Positions 7,003 through 15,061 of a DNA stretch of 23,865 bases are shown in pieces (position 1 is the first letter of the stretch; the number at the start of each line of letters is the position of its first letter). The notes beneath the pieces are model-generated. The model did no database searches and was not told where the DNA came from. It saw only the letters and a list, made by a program, of their open reading frames with translations. The stretch is from DUUI01 sp964345765 (GTDB taxonomy: Bacteria > Bacillota_I > Bacilli_A > Erysipelotrichales > Erysipelotrichaceae): contig CAYFSJ010000022.1 of NCBI GenBank assembly GCA_964345765.1, positions 1 to 23,865 of the forward strand. Direction: 5' to 3'. The position numbers were made by a program, and so were the translations under genes.

Positions 7003-8298
7003 TTATAGGAACAAATTAAATAATATTGACCCTATGATTAAGATGATCGCACCACCAAGACGAGACGATAATTGAGCATAAGCCATCAAGTTCATTCGAT
7101 CAGCAGCTCCAAGAACAGCTAAGTCCCCTGAACCACCACGGTTGGCCATACATAAACCTGCTGTAACAGCAGAGTCAACTGGATAGAATCCAACCATATA
7201 ACCGACGATGGCTGAACCTAAGATTGCGCCAATAACAATGACTAGTGCTAAGACAACATTACTAAATGATAGAGCGGCTAATAATTCACCAAGATCTAAG
7301 TCTACACCAACTCCAACCATAATAAGAATAACTAAGTATTTAGAGAAGAATGATTGTAGGCGTTTCGCACCCTCTCTTATGTTTTGAGGAATAACACCCG
7401 TTGCTGCTAAAACAACAACAAATAGAATCATCCAAGCTAAGTTATGGACTGAGAATTTAAATAGATATTTAACCAATTGATTCATTAATAGACCAAATCC
7501 AAATGCGCCAACCCCTAAGACTAATCCCGCAGCTACATCAGCTAATGTTGGTGTATAAGGCTCGTCAACTTGAGCAATATCAGCCATTTCTTTACGAATA
7601 ATTGTATTTTTATCACCCGTTAATGCTGGTTTAATTTCTCCAATACGATTTAATAACGCGGCGGTTAAAATAGCAAAGATATTGGCAACCGTTAAGATAA
7701 TAATCGCAAATTGATAGTATTCACTAGAATCTCTTCCTGTCACATCCGCAAACATTTGTGATAATGGGATTGCCCCACCACCATTTCCGCCACCCATAAT
7801 TGGTAGTACATAATTAAGGGCAATATCAGTTGGTGCTTTACCAAATAATAGACCTACAACAGATCCTAATACAAAGGCACCAATAAATCCACCTAAAATG
7901 GCTGGAATATATCCAAAGAAACTACGGAGTAAGATCTTACGATCAAGTGATAAAACCGAGCCAGTAATCAGTACGATAATAAATAGGTTCAAAAAGTTTA
8001 CATCACTGGTAAATGCATCAATAGACTCAACATATTTTGTTGGTAGAACATTGAAATAAACAAGTGCAGAGGTCCCTAAGAAGGCTAAGACAATTCCTCC
8101 ACCAATGTATTTATTCCATATTGGGATACGTTTCCCTAATTCATACAGAGGAATCCCAATCACAAACATTACCAGTAGTGTGTTTGGCATGTCTGTCCCT
8201 AATAATTCAGTGGCAATACCAACAATTCCTACTGCTAGAACACCTAGAATAATATACCAAGGCATTCCAAATAATTTTAATTCTTTTCTAGTTGTCAT
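7003..8298 (-). CDS. Citrate/2-hydroxycarboxylate transporter, 2HCT family (CitS/CimH type)
   Basis: 431-aa integral membrane protein of the 2-hydroxycarboxylate transporter family, with about 11-13 hydrophobic segments and two inverted halves. Each half carries the family's re-entrant glycine motif: MGGGNGGGAIPLSQMF in the first and ANRGGSGDLAVLGAADRM in the second. The substrate-binding arginine motif SSRLGGA lies near the C-terminus. Family members move citrate, malate or lactate by Na+ or H+ symport or by exchange; the sequence does not settle which. The position directly behind citDEF and before the Na+-pumping decarboxylase favours citrate uptake. The start was set at ATG 8298, with AAAGGA (8306-8311) 7 nt upstream; a longer reading would start at a TTG and run through this site. 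Confidence 0.88.
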   Translation of the reverse strand: MTTRKELKLFGMPWYIILGVLAVGIVGIATELLGTDMPNTLLVMFVIGIPLYELGKRIPIWNKYIGGGIVLAFLGTSALVYFNVLPTKYVESIDAFTSDVNFLNLFIIVLITGSVLSLDRKILLRSFFGYIPAILGGFIGAFVLGSVVGLLFGKAPTDIALNYVLPIMGGGNGGGAIPLSQMFADVTGRDSSEYYQFAIIILTVANIFAILTAALLNRIGEIKPALTGDKNTIIRKEMADIAQVDEPYTPTLADVAAGLVLGVGAFGFGLLMNQLVKYLFKFSVHNLAWMILFVVVLAATGVIPQNIREGAKRLQSFFSKYLVILIMVGVGVDLDLGELLAALSFSNVVLALVIVIGAILGSAIVGYMVGFYPVDSAVTAGLCMANRGGSGDLAVLGAADRMNLMAYAQLSSRLGGAIILIIGSILFNLFL

Positions 8299-8316
8299 AA
8301 TTAAATCCTTTCCCAA

Positions 8317-9861
8317 TTATTGTTTAATTTTCTTAATGACATCAATAATGGTTCCATCACGGTATTCAACTAAAGCAACTACTTGATCATCGTATTCAAT
8401 CTCTGTTGGTTCACCAACAATTTGATAAGCACGATCGCGAAGTTCTTCAATTGACACTAACGGTAAATCCGTTTTTGATAGACTGTCAATCAAATCTTGT
8501 CGATTTGGATTTATCGCTACACCATAATCTGTGACAACAATGTCAATGCTCTCACCTGGTGTTGTGACTGAAGTAACAGAAGTTCGAATACTGGCTAAAC
8601 GTCCTCTAACTAGCGGTGTCACAATAATAGTTACTTTCGCTCCAGCCGCTGTATCAACATGGCCTCCTGGAGCTCCTTGAATGGTTCCATCTGAACCAAC
8701 AACAACATTGACATTAAAGTCCGTATCAACTTCTAAAGCACCTAAAATAACATAGTCTAGCTTATTAACATAGGCACCCTTATTCATTGGATTGGCATAT
8801 TCTGAAGTGGTTATTTCATAATGACCTGGTGTCTGGTGAACTGACTCTACGGATGGTATATCAAAGTCTTGAGTATCAGCAATCACTTTAATGTAGCCAT
8901 CTTTAAGCATATCAACCATAGGCAAGGTGATTCCACCTAAGGCAAAGCCCATCTTAATGTCTTGTTTTTCCATTTCTTCTCTTAAGAATTGAGTCGCTGC
9001 TAAACTTGGTCCACCGGCTCCTGTTTGATAAGAGAATCCATCTTTAAACCACTCTGTATTGGTAACACATTTTGCTGCGTATTCAGCAATCATTAATTCT
9101 CTAGGATCACTAGTCATTCTAACGGCATTACCCGCAATTTTCTTTGAATCTCCCACTTGATCAACCACCACCACATAGTCAACATCAATACCTTTAATGG
9201 AGTATGGATGATTAGGGTAATCCACTAATGTGTCAGTAATGACAACGACTTTATCTGCATAGCGTGCATCCACATCGGCATAACTAAGGACACCACAATC
9301 TGATTTGCCACCTTTTCCTGAAGCATTCCCATAATCATCTGAGGTTGGTGCTCCAATGAAGGCAACATCAACATGAACATCGCCTGTTTCAATGGCTCTT
9401 ACTCGTCCACCATGACTTCGAATCATGGCAGGATGTTTTAGTTTCCCTGCAGAGATTGCGTCTCCGATTTCATCTCTAACTCCAGATGATGAAATTCTTG
9501 TGATTGTGCCATCTTCAATAAGTGGAACAATGGATGCTTGTGCTTTCCCTAAAGACGAAGCACATAGGAAGATATCTTTAATGCCTAATTCTTTAATAAC
9601 ATCAAAGACCATCGAACAGACAAAGTCTCCATTTCTGAAATGATGGTGAAAGCTAATGCACATTCCATCTTTAAGGCCAACTTTCTCGATGGCTTCTCTA
9701 ATAGAACCAACTAATTTATCGGGTCTTGGTTGTACATCACTTCGAATCTTTGGTGCTGCTTTAGTGTATTGATAATTATCTCGATAGAACTGTCCTTGGA
9801 AGACTTCTAGTCCATCTGTTAGATATTGATCTGGGATCTCACGATTTATTTTGTTTTTCAT
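8317..9861 (-). CDS. citF: Citrate lyase alpha subunit (citrate CoA-transferase)
   Basis: 514-aa cytoplasmic subunit of the citrate lyase complex. It exchanges the acetyl group on the ACP subunit for citrate, giving citryl-ACP and acetate. It is full length (family about 505-520 aa) with the recognisable pattern KVGLKDGMCISFHHHFRNGD near residue 60, FIGAPTSDDYGNASGKGGKSDCG in the middle and GGHVDTAAGAKVTIIV followed by TDYGVAINPNR in the C-terminal third. The start codon overlaps the citE stop as ATGA, with AAGGGGA upstream inside citE, so translation is probably coupled. The order citD-citE-citF is the standard one. Confidence 0.95.
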   Translation of the reverse strand: MKNKINREIPDQYLTDGLEVFQGQFYRDNYQYTKAAPKIRSDVQPRPDKLVGSIREAIEKVGLKDGMCISFHHHFRNGDFVCSMVFDVIKELGIKDIFLCASSLGKAQASIVPLIEDGTITRISSSGVRDEIGDAISAGKLKHPAMIRSHGGRVRAIETGDVHVDVAFIGAPTSDDYGNASGKGGKSDCGVLSYADVDARYADKVVVITDTLVDYPNHPYSIKGIDVDYVVVVDQVGDSKKIAGNAVRMTSDPRELMIAEYAAKCVTNTEWFKDGFSYQTGAGGPSLAATQFLREEMEKQDIKMGFALGGITLPMVDMLKDGYIKVIADTQDFDIPSVESVHQTPGHYEITTSEYANPMNKGAYVNKLDYVILGALEVDTDFNVNVVVGSDGTIQGAPGGHVDTAAGAKVTIIVTPLVRGRLASIRTSVTSVTTPGESIDIVVTDYGVAINPNRQDLIDSLSKTDLPLVSIEELRDRAYQIVGEPTEIEYDDQVVALVEYRDGTIIDVIKKIKQ

Positions 9862-10751
9862 ACTAAATCCCCTTTATATGCATTGGATACTTTAGCTAAT
9901 TCTAAAGTTCGTCTAGCTCCTTCCACATGAGCAATATCAACCATTTGTCCATCAACAACTAAGACCCCTACACCTTCTTTTGAACTTTCATTAATTGCCT
10001 CAATGATATGAATGGCATGTTCAATTTCTTTTTGTGAAGGTGTAAAGACATCATGGATCACTTCGATTTGGCGAGGAGAGATAATTGATTTACCATCGAA
10101 GCCCATATTTTTAATTAGTTGTGTCTCTGCTCTTAAACTATCAAAATCATTTAAGTCAGTATGGACAGTATCAAAGGCCATAACTCCCGCAGCTCTTGCG
10201 GCAATGACCAACATGGAACGAGCCATAAATAATTCTTCACCTGTTTTAGTGCGGGTTGCCTTCATTGTTCTTGTGAAGTCACCAGCACTTAGGGCAATTC
10301 CCATCATTCGATCACTTGCTTTACAGATGTCATAAGCATTAAGAACACCTAATGGTGATTCTAAGGCTGCCATAATCATGGTTGAGCCAACTTCTCTGTT
10401 AAACTCTTTTTCAGCTTCTGTAATTAAGCGATCGACTTCCTTTACTTCATCAGCTGTTTCAGTCATTGGTAAACGAATTCCTTCGCATCCTCCAGCAATT
10501 GAAGCACGAATATCTTCTTTAAAGAATGGAGTCGTAGCTGGATTAATTCGGACCCAACGTTCAATACCTTGATAGTCGACATATTTTAACGTATTATAAA
10601 GTTGAACACGGGCGGAATCTTTTTCACTAAGAGAGACCGCATCTTCTAAATCTAAAATGACACAATCAGGTTTGAATATGTAAGCATCTTTGATTAGGGA
10701 CGCTCTTTGAGCGTTTAGAAACATCATCGTTCTTCTTACACGTTCTCTCAT
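9858..10751 (-). CDS. citE: Citrate lyase beta subunit (citryl-ACP lyase)
   Basis: 297-aa HpcH/HpaI-aldolase-fold subunit that splits citryl-ACP into oxaloacetate and acetyl-ACP using Mg2+. Diagnostic features are RRTMMFLNAQRASLIKDA at the N-terminus, DCVILDLEDAVSLSEKDSAR, the acidic metal-site region AALESPLGVLNA and GIALSAGDFTRTM, and GFDGKSIISPRQIEVIHDVF near the end. Length fits the family. The start was chosen at ATG 10751 because it overlaps the citD stop as ATGA, as citF overlaps citE; the extended reading would begin with a TTG five codons earlier. The ribosome binding site (GGGGGA) is inside citD, and coupling to citD is likely. Confidence 0.95.
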   Translation of the reverse strand: MRERVRRTMMFLNAQRASLIKDAYIFKPDCVILDLEDAVSLSEKDSARVQLYNTLKYVDYQGIERWVRINPATTPFFKEDIRASIAGGCEGIRLPMTETADEVKEVDRLITEAEKEFNREVGSTMIMAALESPLGVLNAYDICKASDRMMGIALSAGDFTRTMKATRTKTGEELFMARSMLVIAARAAGVMAFDTVHTDLNDFDSLRAETQLIKNMGFDGKSIISPRQIEVIHDVFTPSQKEIEHAIHIIEAINESSKEGVGVLVVDGQMVDIAHVEGARRTLELAKVSNAYKGDLV

Positions 10752-11044
10752 AATTTTGTCCCCCAAGGTAAATCTTCAGTTTGGTTGGTAGCACGTAATA
10801 CAGCAGTTTGTACTCGGGATTTGATGGTGCAATCTAATGCACCTTGGTCATTAATCACTAGATTGGCATCGGTAATTTCAAGGTTCTCTAACACTTCATG
10901 AACTGTACTCATTATTTGATCACCATATTGTTTATAAACACTAGAGTTTAATTCAATATTGAGACCATCATCGCCTGGTTCAATCATGACTTGGACATCA
11001 CTGGATTCTAAAGTTCCAGCAATTGCTGATTGGATTAATTCCAT
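10748..11044 (-). CDS. citD: Citrate lyase acyl carrier protein (gamma subunit)
   Basis: 98-aa acyl carrier subunit that bears the 2'-(5''-triphosphoribosyl)-3'-dephospho-CoA prosthetic group. The attachment serine is Ser14 in AGTLESSD, the position known from characterised CitD proteins. The C-terminal portion (DQGALDCTIKSRVQTAVLRA) matches the family. It is the first gene of the minus-strand citrate operon, with a GGAG site and its own promoter at 11069-11097. CitC acetylates the thiol of the group, CitG synthesises its precursor and CitX transfers it; all three are encoded divergently from here. Confidence 0.95.
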   Translation of the reverse strand: MELIQSAIAGTLESSDVQVMIEPGDDGLNIELNSSVYKQYGDQIMSTVHEVLENLEITDANLVINDQGALDCTIKSRVQTAVLRATNQTEDLPWGTKL

Positions 11045-11068
11045 AATCAGTCTCCTTTCTTTGTTATT

Positions 11069-11097
11069 AATATAACCATCTTAAGGGCTTACATCAA
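11069..11097 (-). promoter_or_regulatory. Promoter of the citD operon with possible degenerate cre
   Basis: Minus strand: -35 TTGATG (11097-11092), 17-bp spacer, -10 TATATT (11074-11069), with the citD ribosome binding site some 10 nt after the expected start. The minus-strand 14-mer across 11093-11080 (TGTAAGCCCTTAAG) resembles a CcpA cre site in its left half but lacks the central CG and the right end, so it is only a weak candidate. Confidence 0.5.
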
Positions 11098-11111
11098 TCG
11101 ATTTTCGACTA

Positions 11112-11142
11112 AAAAACACTTTAAAAACAGTTCATAAAAACA
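11112..11142. repeat. Three AAAAACA direct repeats between citD and citC
   Basis: AAAAACA occurs at 11112-11118, 11123-11129 and 11136-11142, spaced 11 and 13 bp apart, close to one helical turn. The array sits between the citD promoter and the citC start in the divergent intergenic region, a fitting place for the operator of the GntR-type regulator encoded in the citC operon, or for A-tract bending. A TATGAT box at 11147-11152 could serve citC, but no good -35 was found. The repeats are seen; the operator role is inferred. Confidence 0.35.
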
Positions 11143-11174
11143 AGACTATGATATCTTTATAACAAGGAGTAACT

Positions 11175-12200
11175 ATGAGAAAACTATACATTGAGCGACA
11201 CGAAAAAGACAAACTAGCATGGATCAACCTTCTAAACCAAGAAGGAATTCGTCATGAACAAGTATTAGATGAGACCTATGGTGAGTTTGAAAACGATCAA
11301 TTAATTGCGACTGCATCCCGTCATCATAATGTTATTAAGTGTGTTGCGGTTGATTCAAATCACCAAGGAGGTGCCCTATTTAATCAAATTATCACCTTGC
11401 TTCATAATCAAATTTTTAAAGAAGGTTATCCTCAAACCTATGTCTATACTAAACCTCAAAGTCAAAAAGCATTTGAGTTTTTAGGCTTTAAAAAAATTGA
11501 GTCAGTAGATAATGATCTTGTCTTTATGGAAAAAGCCATCACAGGTTTTAATAGTTTCTTAAAGAAATTAGCCAAAGAAAAAGTTGAAGCCGACACGATT
11601 GCGGCTATTGTCATGAACGCAAATCCATTTACTCTTGGTCACTTACATTTAGTCACAAAAGCATCCAAAGAAAATGATATTGTCCATCTGTTTGTCTTAA
11701 GTGAAGAGATGAGTGCCTTTGATGCTCAAACTCGCTTTGATTTAGTGAAACAAGGAACCAGACATTTAAACAATGTCCACATCCATCCAACTGGATCTTA
11801 TCTTGTTTCAGCAGCCACCTTCCCTTCTTATTTTTTAAGAGAGGATGCGGATGTCACTGAAATTCAAGCACGCTTAGACGCAAGAGTCTTTGTTAATCAT
11901 ATCGCCCCAACACTAGGCATTACAAAGCGATATGTTGGGTCTGAACCCTTATCATTTGCGACTAATATATATAATAATTCGTTAATGAAGGAATTTAATG
12001 ATAAAATACAATTAGAAATTATCGAACGCATTGAAAATCAAGATGATACCATCTCTGCATCAAAAGTCAGAGCCTATTTAGCACAAAATAATATTCTGGC
12101 CACAAAACCATATGTTCCAGAGACCACATACCAATTTTTCTTAAGTGAGAAAGGACAACAGATAATTCAATCACTTCAATATGAACAAAGCGAATCTTAG
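11175..12200 (+). CDS. citC: [Citrate (pro-3S)-lyase] ligase
   Basis: 341-aa cytoplasmic enzyme that activates citrate lyase by ATP-dependent acetylation of the thiol on CitD's prosthetic group. Residues about 1-120 form a GNAT-like acetyltransferase domain (AVDSNHQGGALFNQIITLL, AFEFLGFKKI). Residues 140-335 form a nucleotidyltransferase domain with the ATP-binding motif NANPFTLGHLHLV (148-160) and the late ISASKVRAYL motif. Length and domain order are those of CitC. AGGAG precedes the ATG. It is the first gene of the plus-strand operon, divergent from citD, and overlaps citX by 20 nt. Confidence 0.94.
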   Translation: MRKLYIERHEKDKLAWINLLNQEGIRHEQVLDETYGEFENDQLIATASRHHNVIKCVAVDSNHQGGALFNQIITLLHNQIFKEGYPQTYVYTKPQSQKAFEFLGFKKIESVDNDLVFMEKAITGFNSFLKKLAKEKVEADTIAAIVMNANPFTLGHLHLVTKASKENDIVHLFVLSEEMSAFDAQTRFDLVKQGTRHLNNVHIHPTGSYLVSAATFPSYFLREDADVTEIQARLDARVFVNHIAPTLGITKRYVGSEPLSFATNIYNNSLMKEFNDKIQLEIIERIENQDDTISASKVRAYLAQNNILATKPYVPETTYQFFLSEKGQQIIQSLQYEQSES

Positions 12201-12687
12201 AGTTGGCCAAGAAGTAACTTTAGAACAAGTCTTACATCAACGAGACCAAAGAGTTCACTTAATAAGGCAGTTAAAAGAAAAGTATCCTCATCATTCAATC
12301 TTAAGCTTTAAATTAAACATCCCAGGACCAATTAAAAACAATGAAACAATTAAAGCTGTTTTTAATGAAGGTCTAAAAGCATTACCAACTAATAGCATTA
12401 ACCAAGTCACTGCCGATTATCTCATCGGTGGTCCAGAAGCCATCTTTGTTTATACGATAAGTCCAAAAGATCTGAAACTAAAAATGGTTGAAATTGAAGA
12501 GAATCATCCTTTAGGCAGATTATTTGATTGTGACGTTGAATCAATTAAACGACAAGATTTAAATATACCCTCTCGACAATGTTTGATTTGTGATCAAAAA
12601 GCGCAAGTTTGTGGTCGTTCAAGAACACATAGTGTTGATCAACTTATTAATAAAATAGAAGAAATAATTAACAATTCTCAAATGTGA
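12181..12687 (+). CDS. citX: Apo-citrate lyase phosphoribosyl-dephospho-CoA transferase
   Basis: 168-aa cytoplasmic transferase that attaches the triphosphoribosyl-dephospho-CoA precursor to CitD Ser14. Family motifs are SFKLNIPGPIK (42-52), HPLGRLFDCDV (109-119) and the cysteine cluster CLICDQKAQVCGRSRTHS (134-151). It is a separate gene here, not fused to citG as in some bacteria. It overlaps the end of citC by 20 nt and has only a weak ribosome binding site, so coupling to citC translation is likely. Confidence 0.92.
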   Translation: MNKANLRVGQEVTLEQVLHQRDQRVHLIRQLKEKYPHHSILSFKLNIPGPIKNNETIKAVFNEGLKALPTNSINQVTADYLIGGPEAIFVYTISPKDLKLKMVEIEENHPLGRLFDCDVESIKRQDLNIPSRQCLICDQKAQVCGRSRTHSVDQLINKIEEIINNSQM

Positions 12688-12700
12688 TAAAGGAGCGAAT

Positions 12701-13411
12701 ATGGATCATTATTTACAAGAATTACAACAATTAATTGATTTTTCCAAAGAAGTTCCAATTCAACAAGCGATTTATGATGGGATGCGTGAATGGATTATTA
12801 ATGGCAGTGTCCCATTTGGTTATCGTCTTAATGAAGTCCATCTTTCTAAAGCGCTCAATATTTCTAGAACGCCTATTCGTGGTGCCATAAAACAGTTAAC
12901 CTTTGAAGGTTTACTAGAATCTAAACAAAACTTAGGAACGATGGTCAGAAAAGTTACTGAACAAGATGTCTTAGAAGTTTATAAACTTAGAGTCGCATTA
13001 GAAACTCTTTCATTTACTAATGCTATGACCAATATGACAAATCAACAATTTGATGAGCTCAATGAATTATTAGATGAGACAGCTTTAGCACATCAACAAG
13101 GTGATTCAGAAAAGGTAGTTGAGTTATCTAAAGAATTCAATAATAAAATAAGCACTTATGCTGCTATGCCAAGACTTGAAGCCTTACTTCGCAACTTAAA
13201 AGAATATATCCATCGTTTTCGATTTATCGCCATGACTTCACCCATTCGAGGTGCAACTGCCATTGAAGAACATAGATTAATTGTTAGAGCTATGCGTAAC
13301 CGTAATGAAGATCAAATTAAAGCCGTGGTCGAAGAACACCTCAAGTATTCTCTTTCCGCAATTTTAGGATATTTACATGATGAACAAAATAAATCTCAGT
13401 CAAATAGCTAA
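12701..13411 (+). CDS. GntR-family (FCD-type) citrate regulator, CitO-like
   Basis: 236-aa transcription factor. Residues about 18-85 are a GntR winged helix: REWIINGSVPFGYRLNEVHL, then LNISRTPIRGAIKQL as the recognition helix, then the wing at LESKQNLGTMVRKV. Residues about 93-222 are an FCD ligand-binding domain (YKLRVALETLSF, EFNNKI, EEHRLIVRAM, VEEHLKYS) whose acidic and histidine residues fit the metal site that helps bind carboxylates in this class. The best-known counterpart is CitO of Enterococcus, which activates citrate genes when citrate is bound; the same role is inferred from its place between citX and citG. The likely target is the citD-citC intergenic region. AAGGAG lies upstream of the ATG. 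Its 3' end overlaps citG by 35 nt. Confidence 0.88.
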   Translation: MDHYLQELQQLIDFSKEVPIQQAIYDGMREWIINGSVPFGYRLNEVHLSKALNISRTPIRGAIKQLTFEGLLESKQNLGTMVRKVTEQDVLEVYKLRVALETLSFTNAMTNMTNQQFDELNELLDETALAHQQGDSEKVVELSKEFNNKISTYAAMPRLEALLRNLKEYIHRFRFIAMTSPIRGATAIEEHRLIVRAMRNRNEDQIKAVVEEHLKYSLSAILGYLHDEQNKSQSNS

Positions 13412-14189
13412 AAAAGCCCTCCTAGAAGAGGTGAACCTGGACTGTAAGCCAGGACTGGTTTGTAGAAACTCCCAAGGGGCACATGATGATATGGACATCG
13501 AAACCTTTTATTTAAGTGCCAATGCCCTAGTCCCTCATTTTGAGAACTATCAACAAATAACCCTTAAGCATCAAAAGTATGATACTGATTTGTTTAATCA
13601 ATTAAGACAAGAAGGAATCAAAGCAGAACGCAGTATGTTTGAGGCAACAGGTGGCATCAATACCCATAAAGGAGCCAACTTCATTTTTTCATTGTTAATT
13701 TCAGCAACTTCTCAATTAGAGACTTTTGATGTAACAACCATTAAGAAACGAATAATCGCCTTATCCCAATCACTATTAGATGACTTTAAAAATATCGATC
13801 AACAACAAGATCTTAGCCATGGTCAACAACTATACAAAAAACATGGCATTTTAGGCATCCGTGGCCAAGCCATGTTAGGTTTCCCTATTCTTTTTGATTA
13901 TCCATTTTCAATGGTTGATAATTCAGAACAATCCCTCTATGAATTTCTCTTTGGTTGTATGCAACATCTAGAAGATACGACCGTATTACATCGAGCTGAT
14001 TTTGAAGGATTACAATGGATTCAAACGATTTCTAAGACATTTGATTATAAAACAATCAAATCTAACTTTGATGAAATCAATCAACAATTCATCGATCGTT
14101 GGATATCACCAGGTGGCTCAGCAGACTTTTTATCAGCCGCAATCTACCTTAGAGATTTAAAACATGCTCTCAATAATGAACATAATTAA
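13377..14189 (+). CDS. citG: Triphosphoribosyl-dephospho-CoA synthase
   Basis: 270-aa cytoplasmic enzyme making 2'-(5''-triphosphoribosyl)-3'-dephospho-CoA from ATP and dephospho-CoA, the precursor of the citrate lyase prosthetic group. Family motifs are the N-terminal CKPGLVCRNSQGAHDDMD (23-40) and TGGINTHKGANF (91-102), followed by HGILGIRGQAMLGFP. Two in-frame ATGs occur (13377 and 13380), with AGGA upstream; either could be used. The start lies 35 nt inside the regulator gene, so expression is probably coupled to it. The 3' end overlaps the convergent permease gene by 33 nt, and no terminator is visible at the end of this operon. Confidence 0.92.
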   Translation: MMNKINLSQIAKKALLEEVNLDCKPGLVCRNSQGAHDDMDIETFYLSANALVPHFENYQQITLKHQKYDTDLFNQLRQEGIKAERSMFEATGGINTHKGANFIFSLLISATSQLETFDVTTIKKRIIALSQSLLDDFKNIDQQQDLSHGQQLYKKHGILGIRGQAMLGFPILFDYPFSMVDNSEQSLYEFLFGCMQHLEDTTVLHRADFEGLQWIQTISKTFDYKTIKSNFDEINQQFIDRWISPGGSADFLSAAIYLRDLKHALNNEHN

Positions 14190-15059
14190 AGGCAAAGTAA
14201 AACCGCTCAATAGTGTCGTTAAACAAACCAGTTGAGCACCATAACTATAGTTAGAACCTGCCATTTGAGCAAACATCGCTGTATTAGCCGCAGTAGGAAC
14301 GGCCATCGAAATAATAAAGACATTCTTAACGAGTGGATCAATTGGTAGATATCCAACTAAACCAATCACAATTAATGGTAAGAAAATTAAGCGTATAAAA
14401 CTCACTTTATAGGCTTTTTTATTAGTCAGAACTAATGAAATATCCTCTTGGGCTAAATAAGTCCCAATCACAATCATGGCTAAAGGTGTATTAATTGAAG
14501 CCATCAAAGTGACAGATTGAGTAATCGGATAAGGTAAAGTAAATGGAATAAAGAAGAATATTAAGCCAACAACAAAACCAATGACACTAGGATTGGTGAA
14601 AATACGTCTAATATTGGTTTTCTTCTTATTACCAGAAAGTAAATCCACTCCATATGTCCACGCAATAATATTACTAATGACAATAATTGGTGTAACAATT
14701 GAGACGGCCTCCACTCCAAAGATAGCGCGCATGAGTGGTATACCAATAAAGCCTTTATTGGTAAAGATACAGGCATAACGCTCAATTCTTTCATCTTCCT
14801 TAAAAATTATCTTAGTTAAAAAGGCCATCACATACGTAATGACTAAGGTTAAAGCACTGACCAACCCAATTTGTTTCAGTAACTCTAAATCAAAAGGAAC
14901 CATAAAGGATTCAATGATGGTTATTGGAATAATGATTTTTAATAAGAAGTTCGATATTTTCATGCTGGTTTCAGCATCAATCATATTTGATTTATATAAG
15001 AAATACCCAACCACAATGAGGATCCCCATAATAAGGATTTGATTAAAAATAATACTCAT
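14157..15059 (-). CDS. AEC-family permease (auxin efflux carrier/malate permease type)
   Basis: 300-aa integral membrane protein with about ten hydrophobic segments in two halves, typical of the AEC family (KISNFLLKIIIPITIIESF in the first half; STPLAM-like NTPLAMIVIGTYLAQ and MAVPTAANTAMFAQ in the second). Family members include malate and malonate permeases (MleP, MdcF) and many of unknown substrate. Adjacency to the citrate cluster makes an organic acid plausible, but the gene belongs to the minus-strand run with the iron-sulfur protein upstream (2-nt gap, GGAGG site). Its last codons, in the final helix, overlap the end of citG on the other strand by 33 nt. Substrate and direction are unknown. 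Confidence 0.82.
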   Translation of the reverse strand: MSIIFNQILIMGILIVVGYFLYKSNMIDAETSMKISNFLLKIIIPITIIESFMVPFDLELLKQIGLVSALTLVITYVMAFLTKIIFKEDERIERYACIFTNKGFIGIPLMRAIFGVEAVSIVTPIIVISNIIAWTYGVDLLSGNKKKTNIRRIFTNPSVIGFVVGLIFFFIPFTLPYPITQSVTLMASINTPLAMIVIGTYLAQEDISLVLTNKKAYKVSFIRLIFLPLIVIGLVGYLPIDPLVKNVFIISMAVPTAANTAMFAQMAGSNYSYGAQLVCLTTLLSGFTLPLIMFIIESMF

Positions 15060-15061
15060 TA

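Noticed and set aside
14561..14794. Overlapping frame on the minus strand inside the AEC permease gene
   Set aside because: It is an out-of-frame reading of a membrane-protein gene, with hydrophobic bias inherited from that gene and no start signal.
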